Assembly (NCBI RefSeq): GCF_005876855.1
Contig: NZ_QLAE01000018.1
Span: 1-64,000 of the forward strand
From: Stutzerimonas nosocomialis
GTDB lineage: Bacteria > Pseudomonadota > Gammaproteobacteria > Pseudomonadales > Pseudomonadaceae
DNA length: 64,000 nt
Reading direction: 5' to 3'
The position numbers were made by a program, and so were the translations under genes. Below the pieces are notes generated by a model. The model searched no databases, had not been told where the DNA came from, and worked only from the letters and a program-made list of their open reading frames with translations. This document shows positions 56,121 to 64,000 of the stretch, piece by piece. Positions within the stretch are counted from its first letter, which is position 1; each line of letters opens with the position of its first letter.

Positions 56121-57281
56121 TCAGACTTGGCTGACCACGATCAGGCCCAGGGGCAGCGCGAAGAACAGGCCACCGATGTAGCCCGCGACGTACAGCTTGC
56201 TGCGCTGGGCCAGGCTGGCGAGGCCGTTGGCGATCATCGGCGGCACGCCGCGCAGGAAGGGCAGCCCGTAGATCAGCAGGATGCCCAGCAGATTGAACAG
56301 CAGGTGCACCAGCGCGATCTGCATCGCCAGCTCCGCGGTGGGGCCGGAAATGGCCGTGGCCGCCAGCAGCGCGGTCACGCAGGTGCCGATATTGGTGCCC
56401 AGGGTGAAGGGGTAGACCTGCTTGAGGGTGAAGACCCCGGTCCCGGCCAGCGGCACGATCAGCGCGGTGGTGGTCGAGGAGGACTGCACCAGCACGGTGA
56501 TCAGGGCGCCCGAGCCGATGCCCGAGAGCGGGCCGCGGCCGACGCTGGCATGCAGGATTTCCTTGGCGCGGCCGACCATGACCCGGCGCAGCACCTTGCC
56601 GATGGTCGACACCACGAACAGGATGAGGCCGATGCCGATCAGGATCAGCGCGACGCCGGTCCAGGTCGGGCTGGGCAGCCAGGAGACGCTGGCGTTGAGC
56701 AGCGAGGTGGCCGGCTCGAGCAGTACCTTCATGAAGTTGACGCTCTTCATGTCGACGCTGGCGTCGTGCACCAGGAGCCCGGCGATCGCCTCGGACATCC
56801 GTTGCAGCGGATGGAACAGCAACTCCAGCGGCAACAGCAGGGTCACCGCGGTGAGGTTGAAGGCGTCGTGCACCGTGGCGGCGGAAAAGGCCCGGCGGAA
56901 TTCGTCGCCGTGGCGGATATGCCCGAGGCTGACGATGGTGCTGGTCAGGGAGGTGCCGATGTTGGCACCCATGATCAGGGGAATGGCGATGGCGATCGGC
57001 AGACCGCCGGCGACCATGCCGACGACGATCGAGGTGACGGTGCTGGAACTCTGGATCAGGGCCGTCGCCGCGAGGCCGATCATCAACCCCACGAACGGGT
57101 TGGTGGCGAAGGCGAAGAGCTCCTTGGCGTTGTCGCCGGTGGCGGCCTTGAAGCCGTCGCCGATCGCGCCCACCGCGGCCAGCAGCAGGTAGATCAGCCC
57201 GGCGACGATCAGCCAGGACAGCCACGGACGCGCCGCCGGTTGCTCGTGTTGTGCAGGTAGCGCCTGGGTCTGGGTGCTCAT
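56121..57281 (-). CDS. Na/Pi cotransporter family protein
   Basis: This 386-residue membrane protein has the two inverted Na/Pi-cotransporter repeats. Each carries the QSSST signature: AALIQSS-type ATALIQSSSTVTSIVVG and VLVQSSSTTTALIVPL. Each is followed by a GANIGT or GTNIGT loop. The family moves phosphate with sodium. The C-terminal PhoU-like extension of many bacterial NptA proteins is absent. It is the first gene of a three-gene minus-strand unit. Confidence 0.88.
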   Translation of the reverse strand: MSTQTQALPAQHEQPAARPWLSWLIVAGLIYLLLAAVGAIGDGFKAATGDNAKELFAFATNPFVGLMIGLAATALIQSSSTVTSIVVGMVAGGLPIAIAIPLIMGANIGTSLTSTIVSLGHIRHGDEFRRAFSAATVHDAFNLTAVTLLLPLELLFHPLQRMSEAIAGLLVHDASVDMKSVNFMKVLLEPATSLLNASVSWLPSPTWTGVALILIGIGLILFVVSTIGKVLRRVMVGRAKEILHASVGRGPLSGIGSGALITVLVQSSSTTTALIVPLAGTGVFTLKQVYPFTLGTNIGTCVTALLAATAISGPTAELAMQIALVHLLFNLLGILLIYGLPFLRGVPPMIANGLASLAQRSKLYVAGYIGGLFFALPLGLIVVSQV

Positions 57282-57532
57282 CGTCGCCTCCGCCGCTCGT
57301 GCCGGTGGCTTCAGGCTGCGGCGCGAAGATGACGTTGTAGTGACCGCAGCGCCGGCTCACGCCCGTTCCGACGGACGGGCGCCTGTCCGGCGGCAATGCG
57401 CCGGTTCGTGCCGGTGCAAAAAGACGTGGAGGCCGCATCGGGATTAATCGAGAATGGCCCGCGGCCGCGCTCGGCCATCGTTGAGCCTGTCCCCGGGGCG
57501 TCCGGGGACCTATCCAGGGGCAAGGAATAAAC

Positions 57533-59827
57533 ATGCATAAGCGTTGTGCGGCGGGCCTGCTGGCCTGCCTGGTCGGTTTCTCGGCGATGGCCGAGGCCCA
57601 GGCGCCCAGAGCGGCGGAGCAGGACAAGCAGGCGTTCATCGAGGACCTGCTCGGCCAGATGACCCTGGAGGAGAAGCTCGGCCAGCTCAACCTCGTCAGC
57701 ATCGGCGACGACTACCCCCGCGAGACGGCCATGGCGCAGATTCGCGCGGGGCAGGTCGGTGGCATGTTCAACACGGTCACCAAGCCCGATATCCGCCGCA
57801 TGCAGGACCAGGTCGCGCACAGCCGCCTGAAGATTCCGCTGTTCTATGCCTACGACGTGGTCCACGGCCATCGCACCATCTTCCCCATCAGCCTCGGGCT
57901 CGCCGCCAGCTGGGACCTCGAGGCCGTGGCGCTGAGCGGCCGGGTGTCGGCGATCGAAGCCGCCGCCGACGGGCTCAACATGACCTTCTCGCCGATGGTG
58001 GACATCACCCGTGACCCGCGCTGGGGCCGGGTGTCCGAAGGCTTCGGTGAAGACACCTACCTCACCTCGAAGATGTCCGAGGTGATGGTGCGGGCCTACC
58101 AGGGCGAGGACCCGTCCGCGCCGGACCGCATCATGGCCAGCGTCAAGCACTTCGCCCTGTATGGCGCGGCCGAAGGCGGGCGCGACTACAACACCGTCGA
58201 CATGAGCCCGCAGCGCATGTACCAGGACTACCTGCCGCCCTACAAGGCGGCGGTGGATGCCGGGGCCGGCGGGGTGATGGTCGCGCTCAACGCCGTCAAC
58301 GGCGAACCGGCGACCGCCAGCCGCTGGCTGTTGCGCGACCTGCTGCGCCAGCAGTGGGGCTTTGGCGGCGTGACGTTGAGCGACCACGGGGCGATCAAGA
58401 GCCTGATCGAGCATGGCGTGGCGGCCAACGAGCCGCAGACGGCGAAGCTGGCGCTGGAGGCCGGCATCGACATGAACATGCACGACCGCATGTTCGGGCT
58501 GCACCTGCCGGGCCTGCTCGCCAGGGGCGAAGTCCGCCAGGCGGACATCGACCAGGCCGTGCGCCACGTGCTCGGCGCGAAATGGGACATGGGCCTGTTC
58601 GCCGACGCCTACCGTCACCTGGGCCCGGCCTCCAGCGATCCGGTCGATACCAACGCCGAGGAGCGCCTGCACCGCGCCGAGTCGCGTGCGGTGGCGCGTA
58701 CCGCGATGGTCCTGCTCAAGAACGAGGCGCAGACGCTGCCGCTGGCCCGCCAGGGCACCCTGGCGCTGGTCGGGCCGCTGGCCGACAGCAAGCTGGACAT
58801 GATCGGCAGCTGGTCGGCGGCCGGGCGCGCGGAGCAGGCGGTCACCCTGCTCGAAGGGCTGCGCAACGCGGTTGGCGAGCAGGCGCGCATCCTCCATGCC
58901 CGCGGTGCCAACATCAGCGATGATCCACGGGTGCTGGGCTTCGTCAACGACGCCGAGATCGAGAGTCCGGTCGACCCGAGACCCGCCGCGCAAATGATCG
59001 AAGAAGCGGTGCAGGCCGCGCGCCAGGCCGATGTGATCATCGCGGCGGTCGGCGAGGCGCGCGGCATGGCCCACGAGTCCGCCAGCCGCAGCGACCTGAA
59101 CATTCCGGAAAACCAGAGGGCGCTGCTGCGGGCGCTCAAGGCGACCGGCAAGCCGCTGGTGCTGGTGCTGATGAACGGCCGCCCGCTGACCCTGACCTGG
59201 GAGCACGAGAACGCCGACGCGATTCTGGAAACCTGGTTCAGCGGCACCGAGGGCGGCAACGCCATCGCCGACGTGCTGTTCGGCGACTACAACCCCTCCG
59301 GCAAGCTGCCGATGACCTTCCCGCGCTCGGTCGGGCAGGTCCCGCTCTACTACAGCGAGCTGAATACCGGTCGGCCGGCCAAGCCCGACGAGACCGGCTC
59401 GGGCAAGTACACTTCGCGCTATTTCGATATCGAGAACGGGCCGCTGTACCCCTTCGGCTATGGCCTGAGCTACACCGAGTTCAGCCTTTCGCCGATCCGC
59501 CTGTCCGGTACCCGGCTTGGCCGCGACGGCACGCTGACCGCCAGCGTGACCCTCGAAAACACCGGCACACGCGAGGGTGCCACGGTGGTGCAGCTCTACC
59601 TTCAGGACATCGCCGCCTCGATCAGCCGGCCGAAGAAGGAACTCAAGGGGTTCCAGAAGGTGACGCTGGAACCCGGTGAATCGCAGCAGGTGAGCTTCAC
59701 CCTCAGCGAAGCCGATCTGCGGTTCTTCAACACGTCGCTGCAGTGGGCGTCCGAACCCGGCGACTTCAATCTCTACATCGGCCTGGACTCGCAGGACGTC
59801 CAGCAGCAGCGCTTCACGCTCCACTAG
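57533..59827 (+). CDS. bglX: Periplasmic beta-glucosidase (GH3)
   Basis: This 764-residue GH3 enzyme has a signal peptide (residues 1-22, ending MAEA). The TIM barrel contains FYAYDVVHGHRTIFPI, and the nucleophile Asp284 is in GVTLSDHGAIKSL. The alpha/beta sandwich with RSDLNIPENQRALLRAL and the C-terminal fibronectin-III-like domain (LSYTEFSLSPIRLSG) complete the BglX layout. It hydrolyses beta-glucosides in the periplasm and may act on periplasmic glucans. A strong AAGGAATAAAC leader precedes the ATG, and a stem-loop at 57489-57509 lies further upstream. Confidence 0.93.
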   Translation: MHKRCAAGLLACLVGFSAMAEAQAPRAAEQDKQAFIEDLLGQMTLEEKLGQLNLVSIGDDYPRETAMAQIRAGQVGGMFNTVTKPDIRRMQDQVAHSRLKIPLFYAYDVVHGHRTIFPISLGLAASWDLEAVALSGRVSAIEAAADGLNMTFSPMVDITRDPRWGRVSEGFGEDTYLTSKMSEVMVRAYQGEDPSAPDRIMASVKHFALYGAAEGGRDYNTVDMSPQRMYQDYLPPYKAAVDAGAGGVMVALNAVNGEPATASRWLLRDLLRQQWGFGGVTLSDHGAIKSLIEHGVAANEPQTAKLALEAGIDMNMHDRMFGLHLPGLLARGEVRQADIDQAVRHVLGAKWDMGLFADAYRHLGPASSDPVDTNAEERLHRAESRAVARTAMVLLKNEAQTLPLARQGTLALVGPLADSKLDMIGSWSAAGRAEQAVTLLEGLRNAVGEQARILHARGANISDDPRVLGFVNDAEIESPVDPRPAAQMIEEAVQAARQADVIIAAVGEARGMAHESASRSDLNIPENQRALLRALKATGKPLVLVLMNGRPLTLTWEHENADAILETWFSGTEGGNAIADVLFGDYNPSGKLPMTFPRSVGQVPLYYSELNTGRPAKPDETGSGKYTSRYFDIENGPLYPFGYGLSYTEFSLSPIRLSGTRLGRDGTLTASVTLENTGTREGATVVQLYLQDIAASISRPKKELKGFQKVTLEPGESQQVSFTLSEADLRFFNTSLQWASEPGDFNLYIGLDSQDVQQQRFTLH

Positions 59828-59924
59828 AGCCTTCATCGCGGATCGCCCGTCGGCGGTTGCGGTCAGTTGTAGCGGGTCCTGCGCTGGCTGGGCCCGGCTA
59901 CCGCCACCCGCATGGAGTACCGCT

Positions 59925-60785
59925 GTGCCGATCCCCGTTTCCCGCCCTGCCGCCTGCCTGCTGGCCACAGGCCTGCTGATCGGATCAGCCGGCGTCCACG
60001 CCGACGATGCCGACGCGCTCGTCAGCCTGATCAACGACTACCGCAGCTCCGCGCAGACCTGCAATGGCGCCTCGGTCGAGGCGGCCGGCCCGCTGGCGCC
60101 CGACGAGCGCCTGGCCGGTTTGCAGGTGAGTTCCGGCGCGCAGACCCAGGCCGCGCTGCAGCGTGCCGGATACCGCGCCGCCAGCCTGCAGGCGATCGCG
60201 GTGTCCGGCCCGACCAGCGCCGAGGCGGCGATGATGGCGATCGGCGCGCGCTACTGCGGCGCCTTGACCGACGCGCGCTTCGCCGAGGTGGGCGTGTCGC
60301 GCCATGGCGACACCTGGCAGGTGGTGTTGGCGCGCCCGCAGCTCTCCGCCGACCTGGGCGACTGGCAGGCCGCCGGCCGCGAGCTGCTGGCGCAGGTCAA
60401 CCAGGCCAGGGCCACCTCGCGTCGTTGCGGTAACCGGGTGTTCGACGCCGTGCCGGCGCTCGCCTGGAACGGCGTGCTGGCCGCGACCGCGCGGGTCCAC
60501 AGCGAGGACATGGCGGCGCAGAACTATTTCAGCCATCAGGGCCTCGATGGCGGCAACGTCGGCACCCGCGCCAGCGGGCAAGGCTATCGCTGGGGACGCA
60601 TCGGCGAAAACATCGCCGCCGGGCAGGGCAGCGTGAAGCAGGCGATGGCCGGCTGGCTGGCGAGCCCGGGGCACTGCGCCAACATCATGAATCCGGATTT
60701 CACCGAGCTGGGCGCGGCCTTCGCGACCGATCCGCGCAGCGACGCGGGGATCTACTGGACCCAGGTGTTCGGCAGGCCGCGCTGA
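59925..60785 (+). CDS. Secreted CAP-domain (SCP/PR1) protein with duplicated half
   Basis: This 286-residue protein has a signal peptide ending VHA. The C-terminal half (about 145-286) is a CAP domain with HSEDMAAQNYFSHQGLDGG, GENIAAGQGSVKQAMAGWLASPGHCANIMNPDFTELGAAF. The N-terminal half looks like a degenerate copy: LVSLINDYRSSAQTCNG aligns with LLAQVNQARATSRRCGN, and YCGALTDARFAEVGVS aligns with HCANIMNPDFTELGAAF. The catalytic-like His and Glu are missing in that half. The start is GTG at 59925. The function is unknown. Confidence 0.83.
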   Translation: MPIPVSRPAACLLATGLLIGSAGVHADDADALVSLINDYRSSAQTCNGASVEAAGPLAPDERLAGLQVSSGAQTQAALQRAGYRAASLQAIAVSGPTSAEAAMMAIGARYCGALTDARFAEVGVSRHGDTWQVVLARPQLSADLGDWQAAGRELLAQVNQARATSRRCGNRVFDAVPALAWNGVLAATARVHSEDMAAQNYFSHQGLDGGNVGTRASGQGYRWGRIGENIAAGQGSVKQAMAGWLASPGHCANIMNPDFTELGAAFATDPRSDAGIYWTQVFGRPR

Positions 60786-60794
60786 CGCCGTGGC

Positions 60795-62327
60795 TCAGGC
60801 GGCGTCGCTGCTGCGCGCCGGCGGGTTGCCGCCGGCGGCCAGGTATTGCTGCAGGCGCCGGCGGTCCTCTTCGGCGAAGGCCAGGCCCAGCTTGGTCCGC
60901 CGCCAGAGGATGTCGTCCACCTCCAGCGCCCATTCCTCGGCGCGCAGGTAGTCCACTTCGCGGGCATGGAGCCCCTGGCCCAGGTGTTCGCCCAGCGCCT
61001 CGACCGTGCGTGCGCCGCCGAGCATGGTCCAGCTGCGGCTGCCGTAGGTGGTGGCCCAGCGCTGCGCCAGCTGCGGGTCGAGCCCTTCGACCTGGGCGAG
61101 CAGCGCCTCGGCCAGTTGCTGCGCCGTGGTCATCCCTTCGCCACCGGGCAGCGGGGCGGCTGCCGTCCAGCTGTCGCCCAGCTGCGGAAAGAATGGCCTG
61201 AGCTGTGCCATCGCCGATTCGGCGAGCTTGCGGTAGGTGGTGAGCTTGCCGCCGAACACCGACAGCAATGGCGCCTGGTCGGCCTCGGCGGAGAGCGCCA
61301 GGGTGTAGTCGCGGGTGACGGCCGAGGGGTTGTCGGACTCGTCGTCGCACAGCGGACGGACCCCGGAGAAGGTATGCAGGATATCCGCCGGGCTGAGCTG
61401 CCGGCGAAAGTGCGCGTTGGCCACGCCGAGCACGTAGGCGATTTCCTCGTCGGTGATCTTCACCTGCGCCGGGTCGCCCTGGTATTCGCGGTCGGTGGTG
61501 CCGATCAGGGTGTAGCGATCCAGATACGGGATGGCGAAGACGATGCGGCGATCTTCGTTCTGCATGATGAACGCCTGGTCGCCCTCGTGGAGCCGGGGCA
61601 CGATCACGTGGCTGCCCTGGATCAGGCGGATGCCGTAGGGCGGGCGTTGCTGCAGCCTCTCGCCGATGAAGCGGGCCACCCAGGGCCCGGCGGCGTTGAC
61701 CAGGGCCCTGGCGCGGATCGAGTGGCGTTGCCCATCGGGCCCACGCAGATCCACTTCCCAGACACCCCCGACGCGGCGCGCGCCCAGGCACTCGGTGCGG
61801 GTGTGCAGTCGTGCGCCATGCTCGCGCGCGCTCATGGCGTTGAGCACCACCAGCCGGGCATCGTCGACCCAGCAGTCGGAGTACTCGAACCCACGGGTGA
61901 TCGTCGGCTTGAGCGGGCTCCGGTCATCGAAACGCAGCCCTCGCGAGCCGGGGAGCTGCTTGCGCTTGCCGAGGTTGTCGTAGAGGAACAGTCCGGCGCG
62001 GATCATCCAGGCCGGGCGCAGGTGAGGGCGGTGCGGCAGCACGAAGCGCAGCGGCTTGACGATGTGCGGTGCCTTGGCGAGCAGCACCTCGCGCTCGGCC
62101 AGCGCCTCGCGCACCAGGCGGAACTCGTAGTGTTCCAGGTAGCGCAGGCCACCGTGGATCAGCTTGCTGCTGGCCGACGAGGTATGGCTGGCGAAGTCGT
62201 CGCGTTCGCAGAGAAAGACCGACAGCCCGCGCCCGGCCGCATCGGCGGCGATGCCCACGCCGTTGATGCCACCGCCGATGATCGCGAGATCGACGCATTC
62301 GGGAGCGGGGCGGGATGTGTCGGTCAT
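60795..62327 (-). CDS. glpD: Aerobic glycerol-3-phosphate dehydrogenase
   Basis: GlpD oxidises glycerol 3-phosphate to dihydroxyacetone phosphate at the inner membrane and feeds electrons to ubiquinone. It is an FAD protein with DLAIIGGGINGVGIAADAAGRG at the N-terminus, SSASSKLIHGGLRYLE and the C-terminal domain. The ATG at 62327 gives 510 residues, the usual length. An upstream in-frame ATG (62387) would run through the GlpR operator and is unlikely. Confidence 0.96.
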   Translation of the reverse strand: MTDTSRPAPECVDLAIIGGGINGVGIAADAAGRGLSVFLCERDDFASHTSSASSKLIHGGLRYLEHYEFRLVREALAEREVLLAKAPHIVKPLRFVLPHRPHLRPAWMIRAGLFLYDNLGKRKQLPGSRGLRFDDRSPLKPTITRGFEYSDCWVDDARLVVLNAMSAREHGARLHTRTECLGARRVGGVWEVDLRGPDGQRHSIRARALVNAAGPWVARFIGERLQQRPPYGIRLIQGSHVIVPRLHEGDQAFIMQNEDRRIVFAIPYLDRYTLIGTTDREYQGDPAQVKITDEEIAYVLGVANAHFRRQLSPADILHTFSGVRPLCDDESDNPSAVTRDYTLALSAEADQAPLLSVFGGKLTTYRKLAESAMAQLRPFFPQLGDSWTAAAPLPGGEGMTTAQQLAEALLAQVEGLDPQLAQRWATTYGSRSWTMLGGARTVEALGEHLGQGLHAREVDYLRAEEWALEVDDILWRRTKLGLAFAEEDRRRLQQYLAAGGNPPARSSDAA

Positions 62328-62352
62328 GCGAGTCTCCTCGATTGCGAACCTT

Positions 62353-62372
62353 GATTTTCGAATACGAACATC
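62353..62372. promoter_or_regulatory. GlpR operator in front of glpD
   Basis: GATTTTCGAATACGAACATC closely follows the E. coli glp operator pattern WATGTTCGWTAWCGAACATW. It lies 26-45 bases upstream of the glpD start, where a bound repressor would block transcription. Confidence 0.78.
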
Positions 62373-62405
62373 ATGGTGCAACTTCAATCTGCTACACGGC
62401 GCAAA

Positions 62406-62443
62406 AATGTTCGTTTGTCAGAAAAAAGAAAATAACCGAACAG
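62406..62443. promoter_or_regulatory. Additional glp operator half-sites
   Basis: AATGTTCG (62406-62413) and CCGAACA (62436-62442) each match one half of the glp operator. They flank an A-rich segment and may form a second, weaker GlpR site. Confidence 0.45.
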
Positions 62444-62515
62444 GAACGGTAGCTGATCGAGGGGCCTTGTCAACGGCGGGGCGAGGGGCGGCGCGTTCGG
62501 ACACGCGCCGGGCGG

Positions 62516-63274
62516 TCAGCCGGAAATCGCGAGGTCGACCTCGTGGCGGGCGAGCAGCTGGACGAAGGCTTCGGGCGGGCGGGCTTCGGTGAACAGGCAG
62601 TCGATCTGCTCCAGGGAGCCGAGCCGGGTCATGGCGCTGCGGCCGAACTTGCTGGAGTCGGCGGCCAGGAAGATACGCCGCGCGTTGGCGATGATGGCCT
62701 GGGAGACGCGCACTTCCTGGTAATCGAAGTCGAGCAGGGTGCCGTCCTCGTCGATGCCGCTGATGCCGATCAGGGCGAAATCCACCTTGAACTGGCCCAT
62801 GAAGTCGGCGGTCGCCTGGCCGACCACGCCGCCGTCGCTGCGCACCGTGCCTCCGGCGATGAGCACGTCGAAGTCCTGCTTGGTGCTGAGGATGTTGGCC
62901 ACGTGCAGGTTGTTGGTGATGACCTTCAGGCCCCGGTGGTTGAGCAGGGCATGGGCGATGGCTTCGGTGGTGGTGCCGATGTTGATGAACAGCGAGGCCT
63001 GGTCCGGGACCCGGGCGGCGACCGCCTCGGCGATCCGGCGCTTCTCGTCGCGCATCTGGCGGGCGCGCATGGTGTAGGCGGTGTTCTGCACGCTGGAGTC
63101 GTGGGCCGCCCCGCCGTGGTAGCGGCGCAGCAACCCGGCTTCGCCCAGCTGGTTGATGTCCCGGCGGATGGTCTGGGGCGTCACGGCGAAGTGCTGGGCG
63201 AGCTCGTCGATGCTGACATAGCCGCGCTCGCGCACCAGTTCCAGAATCTTCTGCTGTCGGGGGGCCAGGCTCAT
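62516..63274 (-). CDS. glpR: Glycerol-3-phosphate regulon repressor (DeoR family)
   Basis: GlpR represses glycerol genes and is released by glycerol phosphate. The 252 residues start with a DeoR winged helix-turn-helix ([49 protein letters not shown]) followed by a sugar-phosphate-binding domain with [14 protein letters not shown]. It lies between glpK and glpD, the usual Pseudomonas order, with 188 bases to glpD. Confidence 0.95.
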   Translation of the reverse strand: MSLAPRQQKILELVRERGYVSIDELAQHFAVTPQTIRRDINQLGEAGLLRRYHGGAAHDSSVQNTAYTMRARQMRDEKRRIAEAVAARVPDQASLFINIGTTTEAIAHALLNHRGLKVITNNLHVANILSTKQDFDVLIAGGTVRSDGGVVGQATADFMGQFKVDFALIGISGIDEDGTLLDFDYQEVRVSQAIIANARRIFLAADSSKFGRSAMTRLGSLEQIDCLFTEARPPEAFVQLLARHEVDLAISG

Positions 63275-63558
63275 GAGGCTTCCTTGTTATCGATATGGCC
63301 GAAGGATGCCGCACTCAGGCGCACGATTAAAGCCGTGTCGTTTTGGTGGGTCGTGTGGGGTTCAGGTCGTGGTTTTCGATGTTCTTGTGGAGGCGGTCGG
63401 GGCGACTGGTCGTGATCGCGCTGGGGTCGGGGGTTGTTCGCGGTCAAGAGCGATCCCACGGGTGTTCCGGGCTTACCCGCAGGGGGTGTGATCGGTGGGA
63501 ACGCCTAGCCTCGACCGCGATGGGGGTGGGGCTGCACTGCTCCACGATCAGGCCGCGT
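63275..63558. other. glpK-glpR spacer with strong strand skew
   Basis: This 284-base gap has no credible gene. The plus strand is rich in G and T, so RNA made from glpK toward glpR is C- and A-rich with few G. This composition suits a Rho-utilisation site, but no intrinsic terminator is visible. Confidence 0.45.

Positions 63559-64000
<442 letters not shown>

Noticed and set aside
55005-57260. Long plus-strand open frame across the phosphate cluster
   Set aside because: Composition is His, Gln and Gly rich and it opposes three well supported minus-strand genes.
57489-57509. GTCCCCGG/CCGGGGAC stem-loop upstream of bglX
   Set aside because: A strong hairpin, but it is close to the start codon and no riboswitch or known leader can be recognised.
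57311-60034. 907-codon open frame opposite bglX
   Set aside because: Antisense shadow of a GC-rich glycosidase gene, with no homology.
63273-63491. 72-codon plus-strand frame between glpR and glpK
   Set aside because: It starts inside the glpR start region, has no ribosome site and its composition only reflects the G/T skew.

Overview
The window is high-GC, densely packed gammaproteobacterial chromosome. Its gene order and protein sequences point to Pseudomonas sensu lato, probably the stutzeri (Stutzerimonas) side of the family. The main evidence is the run tsf-pyrH-frr-uppS-cdsA-dxr-rseP-bamA-ompH-lpxD-fabZ-lpxA-lpxB-rnhB-dnaE-accA-tilS-pyrG-kdsA-eno-ftsB-ispD, then gfnR-adhC-fghA-ispF-truD-surE-pcm-DUF368-nlpD-rpoS and an rsmZ-type small RNA. 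I recall this as essentially the Pseudomonas aeruginosa order. No tRNA, rRNA, CRISPR array, prophage or intact insertion sequence was seen.

Region 1 (1-24945, all plus strand) is a housekeeping and envelope block. It covers translation (tsf 3' end, frr), pyrimidine supply (pyrH, pyrG), undecaprenyl and isoprenoid synthesis (uppS, dxr, ispD), phospholipid and fatty acid synthesis (cdsA, fabZ, accA), lipid A and Kdo synthesis (lpxD, lpxA, lpxB, kdsA), outer-membrane assembly (rseP, bamA, ompH/skp), and replication, tRNA modification, glycolysis and division (rnhB, dnaE, tilS, eno, ftsB). Many stops and starts overlap by 1-7 bases, so translational coupling is likely.

Region 2 (24946-31375) separates ispD from ispF. 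It holds a ribosome-hibernation-factor-like gene followed by a release-factor-like (baeRF) gene, the formaldehyde detoxification unit gfnR/adhC/fghA with two short inverted-repeat elements around fghA, and an arsR-type regulator with an Old Yellow Enzyme reductase. I recall gfnR-adhC-fghA as part of the usual Pseudomonas order; the two flanking pairs look like additions.

Region 3 (31450-37743) returns to the core order: ispF, truD, surE, pcm, a DUF368 undecaprenyl-phosphate translocase candidate, nlpD and rpoS. A PsrA-type box lies inside nlpD, as expected for the rpoS promoter. Downstream of rpoS are a GacA-type activating box and an rsmZ-like RNA carrying seven GGA motifs. Stationary-phase control and Gac/Rsm control therefore sit side by side.

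Region 4 (37814-57281) is a mixed accessory stretch on both strands. It contains a 45-residue acidic protein, an acetyltransferase, a sodium/solute symporter, a small beta-barrel protein, nitronate monooxygenase, a MOSC protein, dGTPase, a YajD-like HNH protein, an EamA exporter, a chemoreceptor with a long helical sensor, a YebC/YeeN-like protein, a 2-hydroxyacid dehydrogenase, DUF2789, an inositol-monophosphatase-like enzyme, small hypothetical proteins, a TauE-type transporter and a DUF3597 protein. It ends in a possible phosphate unit: Na/Pi symporter, coiled-coil protein and PstS-like binding protein without pstCAB.

Region 5 (57533-64000) has a periplasmic GH3 beta-glucosidase, a secreted CAP-domain protein with an apparent degenerate internal duplication, and the glycerol genes glpD, glpR and glpK (3' end), with a good GlpR operator in front of glpD.
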